Positions 1 through 9,932 of a stretch of DNA of 64,000 nt are shown here, in pieces. The translations under genes were made by a program, and so were the position numbers. The notes beneath the pieces are model-generated. The model was not told where the DNA came from. It worked only from the letters and a program-made list of their open reading frames with translations, and made no database searches. The stretch covers positions 3,596,001 to 3,660,000 of the forward strand of contig OW818686.1 in assembly GCA_942493305.1 (NCBI GenBank). The letters run 5' to 3'. The stretch is from UBA7672 sp030824255. GTDB taxonomy: Bacteria > Pseudomonadota > Alphaproteobacteria > Caulobacterales > Hyphomonadaceae. Positions within the stretch are counted from its first letter, which is position 1; the number at the start of each line of letters is the position of its first letter.

Positions 1-38
1 GGGTCCAGAGATTCTCTGGGCTCGATTCGGAGCAGGAC

Positions 39-3000
39 ATGACTCAGGCCCCCTGGAGTGTGAAAGGGATCGACCCGAAGGCGCGGTCGGTTGCCCGTGA
101 ACGCGCCCAGCGTCAGGGCGTGACCCTCGGTCAGTATCTGAATTCCCTTCTGCTTGAAGGCGATGAGGGCGAATTCCAGGAAGTGAATTTAGGTGCCCCC
201 CTGCCCCGCGCCGCGGCGGCGGACAGCGACCTGCGTCGCATGTCCCACGAGATCGACATGCTGTCCCAGCGTCTGGAGGCCTCCACCTCCCGCTCGGCTC
301 GCTCGGTCTCGGGCATCGACAAGTCCATCCTGGGCCTCATGGGCAAGGTCGACGCCTCCGGCAAGGCCCAGCTCCACGCCCTTGAGCGCGTCACCCGCGC
401 CATGGGGGAAATCGAGGCGACTCAGAGCGCCCTGCGTACCCGCATCGACAGCCTTGAATCCGAAACCCGCGCCAGCGAGACCCTCGACGGCCTGAAATCC
501 CTCGAAGCCTCACTCGGCCGCCTGTCCGAAACCTTGCACGTTCGCATGAACGACGCCGAACGGGAGCAGCACCAGCTCCGCACCCTGTTCGACGAAAAGG
601 TCGGTGAAGTCTCCTCGCGCGTCGACGACGTCGCCCGTTCGGTCGATCAGGTCGTCAACAACGCCGTGCGCACCAATCAGGCTGGCGTAAACGGCCGTAT
701 TGACGAGATCGAAGAGAAGATCACCTCCAGCGAGCGCCGCATCGAAGCCGGCATCTCCAAGATTGCGGACGCCGCTTCTCGCTTTGAACTGTTCGAAACC
801 AAGGCAGAGCGGGCCGTCAGCGACACCACCTGGCGCATGGAACGCGCGCTGGAGTCGAACCTCACGCGCTCGCGCGCCATGTCGAAGGAAGTCCTCGACC
901 GCGTTGACGCCATCGACGAAAAGACCCGCGAAGCAATGAACTCGCTGGGGGAAGCGGTCGCCCGCATCAGCGATCGCGTCAACCGCACCGAACGCAAGAC
1001 CGACACCGCTGTGGGCGTTCTCGAGCGCGCCGTCACGGAGATCGACGAGCGCGTCCATCGCGGCGGAACGTCGTCCGAAGACATGGCCCAGCTCCAGCAG
1101 GCCTTCCAGAAACGCATCGACAGCTTGTCCGAAGACATCTCCCGTCCGATGCAGACCATGCGCGCGGATATGGAGCGCCGCATCGACGATGCCGTTCGGT
1201 CCGGCAATCCGGAAAAAGTGGAGCGCCTCGAACGCACGATCCGCGACCTGCAACAGCAGATCCAGGTCTCCGAAGCCCGACAGGCAGACGCCATTGAGCA
1301 GATGAGCACGCAGGTTGACCGCCTGTCCCGCGCCGTGGATGAGCGGCTGCGCGCCGTTGAATCGCGCGACGACCGCCGCTCCATCGAAGACGTCCGTCGC
1401 GAAATCGCGAGCCTCGCGGACACGATCGACGCCCGCCTCGGCAAGGAAGTGGGAAAAATTAACGCGGTTATCGACGACAAGATGCAGCTGCTCGAACAGC
1501 GCAGCGCCGGCGCCATCGACGCGGTGGGAGAACAGATCGCACTCGTCGCCGAACGCCTGCAGCACCGTCACGATGAAAGCCTCCAGCGCGTCAACGAGCG
1601 GATTGCGGAATCCGCGCTCGCCGCCCGCCCGCTCGACAGCACCGAAATCGACCGTCTTGCCGATCGCCTCGACGAGCGCGTCAAGGAAAGTGAACATCGC
1701 AGCGCGCTGGCTATCGGCCAGATCGGCGAACAGGTTGCCCGCGCCGTTGAACGCCTGCAGTCGCAATCGCAGGACTCGCAGCGCGCTGTCGCCGACCGTC
1801 TTGCCGAAAGCGGCCGCTCCTATGAAGCGCGCCTCACGGACGTGCTTTCCGAAGTCCAGCGCCGAATGGACGAGTCCGCCGAACAGGCCGTCGCCGCGCT
1901 GACGCCGGTGCAGAAAACTGTGTCCTCGCTCGCCCGCCGCCTCGAAGTCATGGAGGACGGCCCCCGCGCGCCACAACAGCAGCCGGAAATCTCGCGCGAT
2001 ATCCCCATCATCTCCGACGAATATGTCATCCTCGAAGACGACATCATGGAGCCGGAAAGCGTGCGTGCCGCTCCGTCTGCATCCGTCCTCGCAGCGATCG
2101 ACATCGCGGACGAGATCTCGGACACCACCGACATAGTCGGCATTGAACCGCCGCCTTTCGACACCGCCGATCCGCGCGACTCTCACCTGTTCGACGAGGC
2201 CACGCAGCAGGCGCCGCAAACCCAATCCGCCAACCGCATCGAGGACCTGCTTGAGGCCGACGATGAATTTCTTGCATCGCCCACCATGCCGGCGCCTGCC
2301 GAAACCTTCATCGCCGAACTCCCGCATGAGGAAGGCCGCGAACGCCTTTCCGCCAGCTATCTGGAAGAAGCCCGCCGCGCCGCCCGGCAGGGCCGCCGCG
2401 TCGATACCGTCAGCTCCGGCCGCCGTGGAATCGGCAAGGGGCCGCTGATCGCCTCCGCCGTCCTCACCGCCGCTGTCGCCGGTGGCGCCGCCTTCACCGT
2501 GATGCGCGGCAAGCAGGACGCACAGGGCGATGACTTCGCCCGTCTCGATCCGTCACAACCTCTTGCCCCGCAAGCGCCCGCCGGGGCAGCCGACAGCGTG
2601 CTCTTCGGCGAAACCGACATCGACCCCGCCGCCGACATCCTCGTGTCGGACGTGGCGCCGACTGCGCCGGCAGTCGCGGCCGAAGCCAAGCCGACTGCTG
2701 CGCCCGTCGCGTCGACCAAGGCTGACTCCGCTCCGGCTGCGCCTGCTGAAGCTCCGCTGACGCTGGCCGATGCCGTCCGCGCAGGCGACCCCGTCGCCCT
2801 GCATGACTATGCCATCGAACTTCTGCAGACCGGCGAGAAGGCCCGCGCGATTCAGCTGCTGAAAGACGCCGCCAGTCGTGGCCTCGTCATGGCCGAGTAT
2901 CGTCTCGCCAAGCTTTATGAGCGTGGCGAAGGTGTCCCGCGCGACATGGCCGCCGCCCGTTCCTGGACCGAGAAGGCCGCCATCGGCGGCAACCGCCTCG

Positions 3001-3557
3001 CCATGCACGATCTTGCTGTCTTCTACGCCGAAGGCGATGCCGGCCCACAGAGCTATGCCGCCGCCGTTGAATGGTTCCGTACCGCGTCGGACCTCGGCCT
3101 CGTGGACAGCCAGTACAACCTTGCCGTCCTCTACGAGCAGGGCCTCGGGCTATCGGAAGACAAGTCGGAAGCCGCCTACTGGTTCGAGGTTGCTGGCCGC
3201 GCCGGTGATCAGGATGCCTCCCGCCGAGCCCGCGCGCTGCTTGGCGAAATGCAGCCGACCCAGGCCGAAGCCCTCAAGCGCAAGGCGCGCGCCTTCAATC
3301 CGAAACAGCCTGTTGCCCGCGCTAATGGCGAATTCGGCCGCCGGTCGTGGGACGCGGCCAGCCCCGCCCAGGTGTCCGAGGCCCAGCGCCTTCTCCAGCG
3401 CCTCGGCTTCGCGCCGGGGACGACGGACGGAAAACTCAGCACGCGGACGGCCGAGGCCATCCGACAGTTCGAGCGCGCCAACGATCTCCCCGTCACCGGC
3501 GAGGCCAGCGTCTCCCTGCTCCGCCAACTCCGCGCCGCAACGCTCAGCTCGCAATAG
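39..3557 (+). CDS. PodJ-like polarity factor (coiled coil, TM, Sel1 repeats, peptidoglycan-binding domain)
   Basis: The 1172-residue product opens with APWSVKGIDPKAR and GVTLGQYLN, a start shared by alphaproteobacterial PodJ-type localization factors. Residues ~50-630 are an almost uninterrupted, highly charged coiled coil. An acidic, proline-rich linker follows. One membrane segment lies at ~801-823 (LIASAVLTAAVAGGAAF). The periplasmic part has an Ala/Pro-rich stretch, three or four Sel1/TPR-like repeats (~908-1069, e.g. AEYRLAKLYERGEGV) and a PG_binding_1 domain (~1108-1167). In Caulobacter, PodJ organises one cell pole for pilus and holdfast assembly; a similar role here is inferred. GGAGCAGG precedes the ATG. 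Identification as PodJ itself rather than a paralogue is not certain. Confidence 0.85.
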   Translation: MTQAPWSVKGIDPKARSVARERAQRQGVTLGQYLNSLLLEGDEGEFQEVNLGAPLPRAAAADSDLRRMSHEIDMLSQRLEASTSRSARSVSGIDKSILGLMGKVDASGKAQLHALERVTRAMGEIEATQSALRTRIDSLESETRASETLDGLKSLEASLGRLSETLHVRMNDAEREQHQLRTLFDEKVGEVSSRVDDVARSVDQVVNNAVRTNQAGVNGRIDEIEEKITSSERRIEAGISKIADAASRFELFETKAERAVSDTTWRMERALESNLTRSRAMSKEVLDRVDAIDEKTREAMNSLGEAVARISDRVNRTERKTDTAVGVLERAVTEIDERVHRGGTSSEDMAQLQQAFQKRIDSLSEDISRPMQTMRADMERRIDDAVRSGNPEKVERLERTIRDLQQQIQVSEARQADAIEQMSTQVDRLSRAVDERLRAVESRDDRRSIEDVRREIASLADTIDARLGKEVGKINAVIDDKMQLLEQRSAGAIDAVGEQIALVAERLQHRHDESLQRVNERIAESALAARPLDSTEIDRLADRLDERVKESEHRSALAIGQIGEQVARAVERLQSQSQDSQRAVADRLAESGRSYEARLTDVLSEVQRRMDESAEQAVAALTPVQKTVSSLARRLEVMEDGPRAPQQQPEISRDIPIISDEYVILEDDIMEPESVRAAPSASVLAAIDIADEISDTTDIVGIEPPPFDTADPRDSHLFDEATQQAPQTQSANRIEDLLEADDEFLASPTMPAPAETFIAELPHEEGRERLSASYLEEARRAARQGRRVDTVSSGRRGIGKGPLIASAVLTAAVAGGAAFTVMRGKQDAQGDDFARLDPSQPLAPQAPAGAADSVLFGETDIDPAADILVSDVAPTAPAVAAEAKPTAAPVASTKADSAPAAPAEAPLTLADAVRAGDPVALHDYAIELLQTGEKARAIQLLKDAASRGLVMAEYRLAKLYERGEGVPRDMAAARSWTEKAAIGGNRLAMHDLAVFYAEGDAGPQSYAAAVEWFRTASDLGLVDSQYNLAVLYEQGLGLSEDKSEAAYWFEVAGRAGDQDASRRARALLGEMQPTQAEALKRKARAFNPKQPVARANGEFGRRSWDAASPAQVSEAQRLLQRLGFAPGTTDGKLSTRTAEAIRQFERANDLPVTGEASVSLLRQLRAATLSSQ

Positions 3558-3642
3558 CCAACCACGATTTTAGCCAAATTCTACGGCCAACCGTGCCCTT
3601 CCTGCGCTTCCGGCGCGGCGATCCTGCGCGTAGTAATGGTCG

Positions 3643-4551
3643 ATGCTGATTCACTTGCCCATTGCACAGGTCGCGGTCGATCCGTTGATCCTTGTCGCGC
3701 TCGGCACGCTGGTTGGCTTCCTGTCAGGTCTTTTCGGGGTTGGCGGCGGGTTCCTGCTGACGCCCCTGCTCATATTTTACGGCATTCCGCCCGCCGTCGC
3801 CGTCTCCACCCAGGCCAACCAGATCCTGGCCACCTCGATCGCCGGCGTCTCCGCTCACTGGCGGGAGCGACAGGTGGACACAAAGCTTGGCACGCTGATG
3901 CTGATGGGCGGGCTGGCCGGTTCCACAGCCGGCGTCGGCGTCTTCAGCATCCTGAAGGCCTTCGGCATCGTCGATGTCACAATTTCCTTTCTCTACATCA
4001 TCTTCCTCGGGGTGATCGGCGGCCTGATGGCCTGGGAAAGCATCCGCGCACTGGGCAAGACGGGTGGCGACCCGGGCCGACGAACGCGATTGCGCGCTTG
4101 GATGCGTGGCCTGCCGATGAAGCGGCGCTTCCCGCGCTCTGGCCTCTACATCTCGATCATCCCGCCCATTGCCATTGGCTTTTTCGTGGGGATGCTCGCT
4201 GCCATTCTAGGCGTCGGCGGCGGTTTCATCCTTGCCCCTGCGATGGTGTACCTGCTGGGCGTTCCCACCCGTGTGATGGTAGGAACCTCCCTCTTCCAGA
4301 TCATCTTCCTCACCGCTTACGTCACCTTCCTGCAGGCGACCTTCAACGGCACGGTCGACCTCGTGCTGGCGGGCGTCCTGATGATCGGCGGCGTCGTCGG
4401 CGCGCGTTACGGCGCCATCGCCGGCCGCAGGCTCAAGGCGGCGCAAGTTCGCCTGCTCCTCGCGCTGCTCGTGCTTGCCATCGCCGGGCGTCTCGTCTGG
4501 GAAATGTTCGTCGCCCCCCAGCCCGAATACCAGCTGGAGGACGCACTGTGA
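3643..4551 (+). CDS. TauE/SafE-family sulfite exporter / anion permease
   Basis: The 302-residue polytopic membrane protein shows the twofold TauE/SafE repeat. Two glycine-rich motifs, GLFGVGGGFLLTPLLIFYGIP (N half) and AILGVGGGFILAPAMVYLLGVP (C half), each follow a hydrophobic segment, and about eight membrane spans can be counted. Family members export sulfite, sulfoacetate or other small anions; the substrate cannot be read from sequence. The stop codon overlaps the GTG start of the next gene (GTGA), so the two products are probably translated together. A longer overlapping frame starting near 3636 is only a shadow until it becomes the next gene at 4548. Confidence 0.88.
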   Translation: MLIHLPIAQVAVDPLILVALGTLVGFLSGLFGVGGGFLLTPLLIFYGIPPAVAVSTQANQILATSIAGVSAHWRERQVDTKLGTLMLMGGLAGSTAGVGVFSILKAFGIVDVTISFLYIIFLGVIGGLMAWESIRALGKTGGDPGRRTRLRAWMRGLPMKRRFPRSGLYISIIPPIAIGFFVGMLAAILGVGGGFILAPAMVYLLGVPTRVMVGTSLFQIIFLTAYVTFLQATFNGTVDLVLAGVLMIGGVVGARYGAIAGRRLKAAQVRLLLALLVLAIAGRLVWEMFVAPQPEYQLEDAL

Positions 4552-5300
4552 GATCGCTCTTCGCCCTCATGCTGCTCGCACTCTTCGCGGCGCCCGCTGC
4601 TCACGCCCAGCCCCGCGAAGGCGCGGACCGTTCCATACTCGCCGCTGGCATCGCTGAAGACACGATCGAGGTAGAGGTCAACTATACCGACTCCCGCATC
4701 ATCGTCTTCGCCGCCACGCCCCAGCCAGAGAACGAGACGTCCGGCATGGCGATCGCCCTGGTCGGCCCCATCGTCCCCCACCGCATGACCCGCCGCACCG
4801 AACGCGGCGATCAGCGCATCGAGTTCGTGGCGGCCCCGCAGGTCTTCGCCGTCGGCGCCGAACCTGAGATAGAAGCCACAGTCTCGCAGGACGTCATGAT
4901 CCAGGCAGGTCTAAACGCGCAGACCGCCGCCCTCCCCCGCCTCGACCAGCTCCTCTCCCCCGATCTCGACAACTGGCGCGCCGCCTTCGTGAACCTCAAG
5001 ATGGAACAGGGCCTCTACACATTCGGGGGCGCTGTCTTCCGCCGGTTCGAGGGCGGGCTCAGCCGGGCCACCATCGAACTCCCCACAAACGCCCCGCCCG
5101 GCGAGTACACGGTACGCGCCGTTGCTTTTCGCGACGGACAGGTTGTCGGTGAATCCCGTCAAGCGTTCACATTGGCGCGAAGCGGGCTCGACGCCACGCT
5201 GTTCGACCTCTCCCGAAATCACGGCCTGATCTACGGATTTGTGGCCGTCCTGCTTGGTGTTCTGGTCGGTGGGATCGCAGCTTGGCTCGGCCGCAAATAG
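4548..5300 (+). CDS. TIGR02186-type exported membrane protein
   Basis: The 250-residue product starts with GTG, overlapping the previous stop. It has a cleavable signal peptide (MRSLFALMLLALFAAPAAHA), a beta-rich periplasmic domain, and one C-terminal membrane anchor (~225-247, LIYGFVAVLLGVLVGGIAAWL) followed by GRK. Alphaproteobacteria commonly pair this family (TIGR02186, function unknown) with a TauE/SafE exporter, exactly as here. The pairing suggests a periplasmic partner of the permease, which is inference. The open frame extends 304 codons upstream of the chosen start, but that extension overlaps the permease gene and has no coding character. Confidence 0.82.
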   Translation: MRSLFALMLLALFAAPAAHAQPREGADRSILAAGIAEDTIEVEVNYTDSRIIVFAATPQPENETSGMAIALVGPIVPHRMTRRTERGDQRIEFVAAPQVFAVGAEPEIEATVSQDVMIQAGLNAQTAALPRLDQLLSPDLDNWRAAFVNLKMEQGLYTFGGAVFRRFEGGLSRATIELPTNAPPGEYTVRAVAFRDGQVVGESRQAFTLARSGLDATLFDLSRNHGLIYGFVAVLLGVLVGGIAAWLGRK

Positions 5301-5407
5301 GCAATCGTTTCGCGACAGGATCGACTGTTTCTCAACAGCGACAAGCAACCCGTGGATATCTACATTCCGGCGGCGATTCATCGGATCGATTGGCCTAGGA
5401 AGGGTCC

Positions 5408-6910
<1,503 letters not shown>

Positions 6911-6950
6911 TTCGCTTCACCTGCGCCGAAAATCGCACTAGCCAACACCC

Positions 6951-8006
6951 ATGGCCGCCGCGAAGCTTCTCGTTGATCTCGATGCGATCGTCGCCAACTG
7001 GCGCATGATGCAACACCGCGTCGCCCCCGCCTACGCCGCCGCCGTGGTGAAGGCCGACGCGTACGGCCTCGGCGCCAGACAGGTCGCCTCCGCCCTCGCA
7101 AAAGCCGGCTGCTCCCGCTTCTACGTCGCCTGGCCCCAGGAAGGCGCGGACCTCCGCCGCACGCTCGGCCCCGCGCCCGAAATCCTCGTTTTCCACGGCG
7201 TGACGCTCGATACGCTGGACCTCTTCCAGATGTATGCGCTCCAGCCCGTCCTCAACTCGCTCGACCAGATCGACCTCTGGATCTCCAGCAACGTCTCCCC
7301 CCGCCCCGCCGCCCTCCACGTCGACACCGGCATGAACCGCCTAGGCGTGCCCGAAGCCCACTGGCCCCCCGCCGCCCGCCTCCTCCCCACCCCCTCCCGC
7401 CTCCTCAGCCACCTCGCCTGTGGCGACGAAGACAGCCCCGCCAACCCCGCCCAGCTGGAAAAATTCACGCGCGCCGCCAGCCACTGGCCCGGCGTCCCGC
7501 GCTGCCTTGCCGCCTCCGGCGGCGCCTATCTCGGCAAGGGCTATCATTTTGATGAAGTCCGCCCCGGCATCGCCCTCTATGGCGGCGGCCCGGTCCCCGC
7601 CGAAGGCGCCGCGCCCCACACCGTGGCGACCCTCACGGCCAGCGTCCTGCAGGTCCGCGACGTGAAAAAGGGCGAGACCGCCGGCTATGGCTGCACATGG
7701 AGCGCCGAGGCAGACGCCCAACTCGCCACCATCGGCATCGGCTATGCGGATGGTTACCTCCGGCACGCATCCAATCGCGGCCACGTCTTCGTCCAGGGCC
7801 AGAAACGTCCCATCGTCGGCCGGGTCTCGATGGACCTGATCGTCATTGATGTCACAGGACTTTCCGTCTCGCCGGGGGATGACATCGAGCTTCTGGGCCC
7901 CAACATCCCGTTGTCGGAGGCGGCGGCGGCGATGGGCACAATCGATTACGAAATCCTGACCCGGCTGGGCGCCCGCCTCGACCGGCGCTATGCGGGTGGC
8001 CAATGA
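6951..8006 (+). CDS. alr: Alanine racemase
   Basis: This PLP enzyme interconverts L- and D-alanine for peptidoglycan. The 351-residue protein has the PLP-lysine motif AVVKADAYGLG with K34, the substrate-binding/base region TAGYGCTW (~243), and the C-terminal signature GRVSMDLIVIDVT. The position after dnaB is common in alphaproteobacteria. The stop overlaps the start of the MlaE-like permease (ATGA), so alr and the transporter genes form a translationally coupled run. Confidence 0.95.
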   Translation: MAAAKLLVDLDAIVANWRMMQHRVAPAYAAAVVKADAYGLGARQVASALAKAGCSRFYVAWPQEGADLRRTLGPAPEILVFHGVTLDTLDLFQMYALQPVLNSLDQIDLWISSNVSPRPAALHVDTGMNRLGVPEAHWPPAARLLPTPSRLLSHLACGDEDSPANPAQLEKFTRAASHWPGVPRCLAASGGAYLGKGYHFDEVRPGIALYGGGPVPAEGAAPHTVATLTASVLQVRDVKKGETAGYGCTWSAEADAQLATIGIGYADGYLRHASNRGHVFVQGQKRPIVGRVSMDLIVIDVTGLSVSPGDDIELLGPNIPLSEAAAAMGTIDYEILTRLGARLDRRYAGGQ

Positions 8007-8830
8007 AAACACCTGCCTCCCCCTCTTCCGATCCTGCGGACTTCATCGTGCTGCGCCCCTTCCGCCTGATCGGGCGCACGGTTCTTGGCGGCTTCCGCGA
8101 GATCGGCCGCATCTCGGCCTTCTGGCTGCGCGTCCTGATCGCCTGCGTCACGCCGGTGATCTACGTGCGCGAAGTCCTGCGCCAGTGCATCAAGATCGGT
8201 TTCTACTCGCTGCCCGTCGTCGGCCTCACCGCCGTCTTCATCGGCGCGGCACTCGCCCTCAACATCTACATGGGCGGTTCGCGTTTCAACGCGGAACAGT
8301 TCGTCCCCAACATCGTCGTCCTCGGCATCACGCGTGAACTCGGCCCTGTTCTGGCGGGACTGATGCTCGCTGGCCGCGTCAGCGCCGGCATCGCCGCCGA
8401 AATCGGCGCCATGCGCGTCACCGAGCAGATCGACGCGCTGCTCACGCTCTCGGCCAAGCCCGAACGCTATCTTTACGCGCCCCGCGTCATCGCTGGCATC
8501 TTCACGCTGCCGCTGCTTGTCCTCGTGGCCGACATCATCGGCGTGCTCGGCGGCTGGCTCGTCGCCGTCAGCGCGCTGGATTTCAACGGCTCACTCTACC
8601 TGCGCAACAGCTGGGCCTTCGTCACGGGCAATGACATCTGGTCGGGTCTCATCAAGGCTGCCGTCTTCGGCGGCATCATCTCGCTGATGGGCTGCTATCA
8701 GGGCGACCGCTCGAAGGGCGGCGCCGGCGGCGTTGGCCGCGCGGCCACCCTGGCGGTCGTCGGCGCAGCGGTGCTCATCCTGGCCTCGAACTACGTCCTC
8801 ACCTCCATCTTCGTGAGGGTCGGACTATGA
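8003..8830 (+). CDS. mlaE: MlaE-family ABC transporter permease (phospholipid/lipid trafficking)
   Basis: The 275-residue inner-membrane permease has the MlaE-family signature ELGPVLAGLMLAGRVSAGIAAEIGAMRVTEQIDAL and about five or six membrane segments. In the Mla system MlaE and the ATPase MlaF move phospholipids between the inner membrane and a periplasmic MCE-domain protein (MlaD). The gene overlaps alr upstream and the ATPase gene downstream by ATGA junctions. No MCE-domain gene follows, so the partner must be encoded elsewhere or is different. Gene symbol is by family. Confidence 0.88.
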   Translation: MKTPASPSSDPADFIVLRPFRLIGRTVLGGFREIGRISAFWLRVLIACVTPVIYVREVLRQCIKIGFYSLPVVGLTAVFIGAALALNIYMGGSRFNAEQFVPNIVVLGITRELGPVLAGLMLAGRVSAGIAAEIGAMRVTEQIDALLTLSAKPERYLYAPRVIAGIFTLPLLVLVADIIGVLGGWLVAVSALDFNGSLYLRNSWAFVTGNDIWSGLIKAAVFGGIISLMGCYQGDRSKGGAGGVGRAATLAVVGAAVLILASNYVLTSIFVRVGL

Positions 8831-9609
8831 GCGCCTCCACGGTCATCAACGCCAACGCCCCCATTCTCGAACTGCGCAATGTGCACAAGGCGTTCGGCGA
8901 CAAGCAGGTCCTCCGCGGCGTCGATCTCGCGGTCGCGCCGGGCAAGTCGCTCGTCATCATCGGCGGCTCGGGCACGGGCAAGTCCGTCACCATCAAGTGT
9001 GCGCTCGGCCTGATGACGCCCGACGCAGGCGAAATCCTGTTCGACACCCAGCCCACCACCAGTCGAAAGGCGGTCGACAATCTCCGCCGCCGCACCGGCA
9101 TGCTGTTCCAGGGCGGCGCCCTGTTCGACAGCCTCACCGTCTGGGAAAACGTCGCCTTCGCGCTGCTCTATCGCGATCGCGTCGGCCGCACCGAAGCCCG
9201 CAAGCGCGCCATCGAAAATCTCGCCAAGGTACGCCTTCCCGCGTCCGCCGCCGACCTCCGCCCGGCAGAACTCTCCGGCGGCATGCAGAAACGCGTCGGC
9301 CTCGCGCGCGCGATCATCGCCAACCCCGATCTCATCTTCTTCGACGAACCCACCACCGGCCTCGACCCCATCACTGCCGACGCGGTGAACGATCTCATCG
9401 TCGAACAGGTGAAGGCGCTGGGCGCCGCCGCGGTCACCATCACCCACGACATGGCTTCCGTCCGCAAGATCGCCGACGAAGTGGCGATGCTCCACGAAGG
9501 GCGCATCATCTGGCGCGGCCCGGTGTCCTCCCTCGACACCTCCGGCAACCCCCACATCGACCAGTTCGTGAACGGCCGCGCCACCGGCCCCATCCAGCCC
9601 GCGATCTGA
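8827..9609 (+). CDS. mlaF: MlaF-family ABC transporter ATP-binding protein
   Basis: The 260-residue ATPase has a complete nucleotide-binding domain: Walker A GGSGTGKS (~48-55), ABC signature LSGGMQKRVGLARA, Walker B DLIFFDEPTTG with catalytic Glu, and the switch His in TITHDM. LSGGMQKR is typical of the MlaF/Ttg2A branch. Start overlaps mlaE by ATGA. It presumably powers the MlaE-like permease. The expected mlaD-like gene is absent downstream, where a 323-bp intergenic stretch begins. Confidence 0.9.
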   Translation: MSASTVINANAPILELRNVHKAFGDKQVLRGVDLAVAPGKSLVIIGGSGTGKSVTIKCALGLMTPDAGEILFDTQPTTSRKAVDNLRRRTGMLFQGGALFDSLTVWENVAFALLYRDRVGRTEARKRAIENLAKVRLPASAADLRPAELSGGMQKRVGLARAIIANPDLIFFDEPTTGLDPITADAVNDLIVEQVKALGAAAVTITHDMASVRKIADEVAMLHEGRIIWRGPVSSLDTSGNPHIDQFVNGRATGPIQPAI

Positions 9610-9932
9610 CGGCTTTCCGGGCGGCAGCCGCCAGCCCGATGGCAAGCATACGTCAATTGATGCGAACCATTCGCATGGCGCCGTCAGCGAACAAGATTCC
9701 CTCTCACGCGCGAACCGCAGCATGTGATTGCGCGGCACAGCCCTCAAGCGGGCAGAGATGCCACTGATGCTGCGCAGGCTAAAATGCGCTTGCGGCGGCA
9801 AGACCCGTGCGCAACATCCGGCCCCTTTGGCGTCTCCACGCAAATGATGCCGCAGGTTAGGCTAACTGATTGCAATTCCTTGCCCGGCTGGTACGCGCAC
9901 CTGTTGAAGTTCGACCAGACGAGTTTACGCGC
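9610..9932. other. Intergenic region upstream of gltB with two inverted repeats
   Basis: No gene is supported in these 323 bases. A GC-rich hairpin (GGCGGC-A-GCCGCC, ~9620-9632) follows the mlaF stop but has no T-tract. A perfect 7-bp inverted repeat ATGCGAA-CCA-TTCGCAT lies at 9660-9676 and could be a protein-binding site. The gltB promoter must lie in this stretch or within the repeats, but no convincing -35/-10 pair was identified. Confidence 0.4.

Noticed and set aside
510..2327. 605-codon open frame antisense to the PodJ-like gene
   Set aside because: It is a mirror of the high-GC coiled-coil coding sequence, with no ribosome site and no protein pattern.
3636..4547. Long in-frame extension upstream of the TIGR02186-type gene
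   Set aside because: Overlaps the TauE/SafE gene in another frame and shows no coding character; the GTG at 4548 with a signal peptide is the true start.
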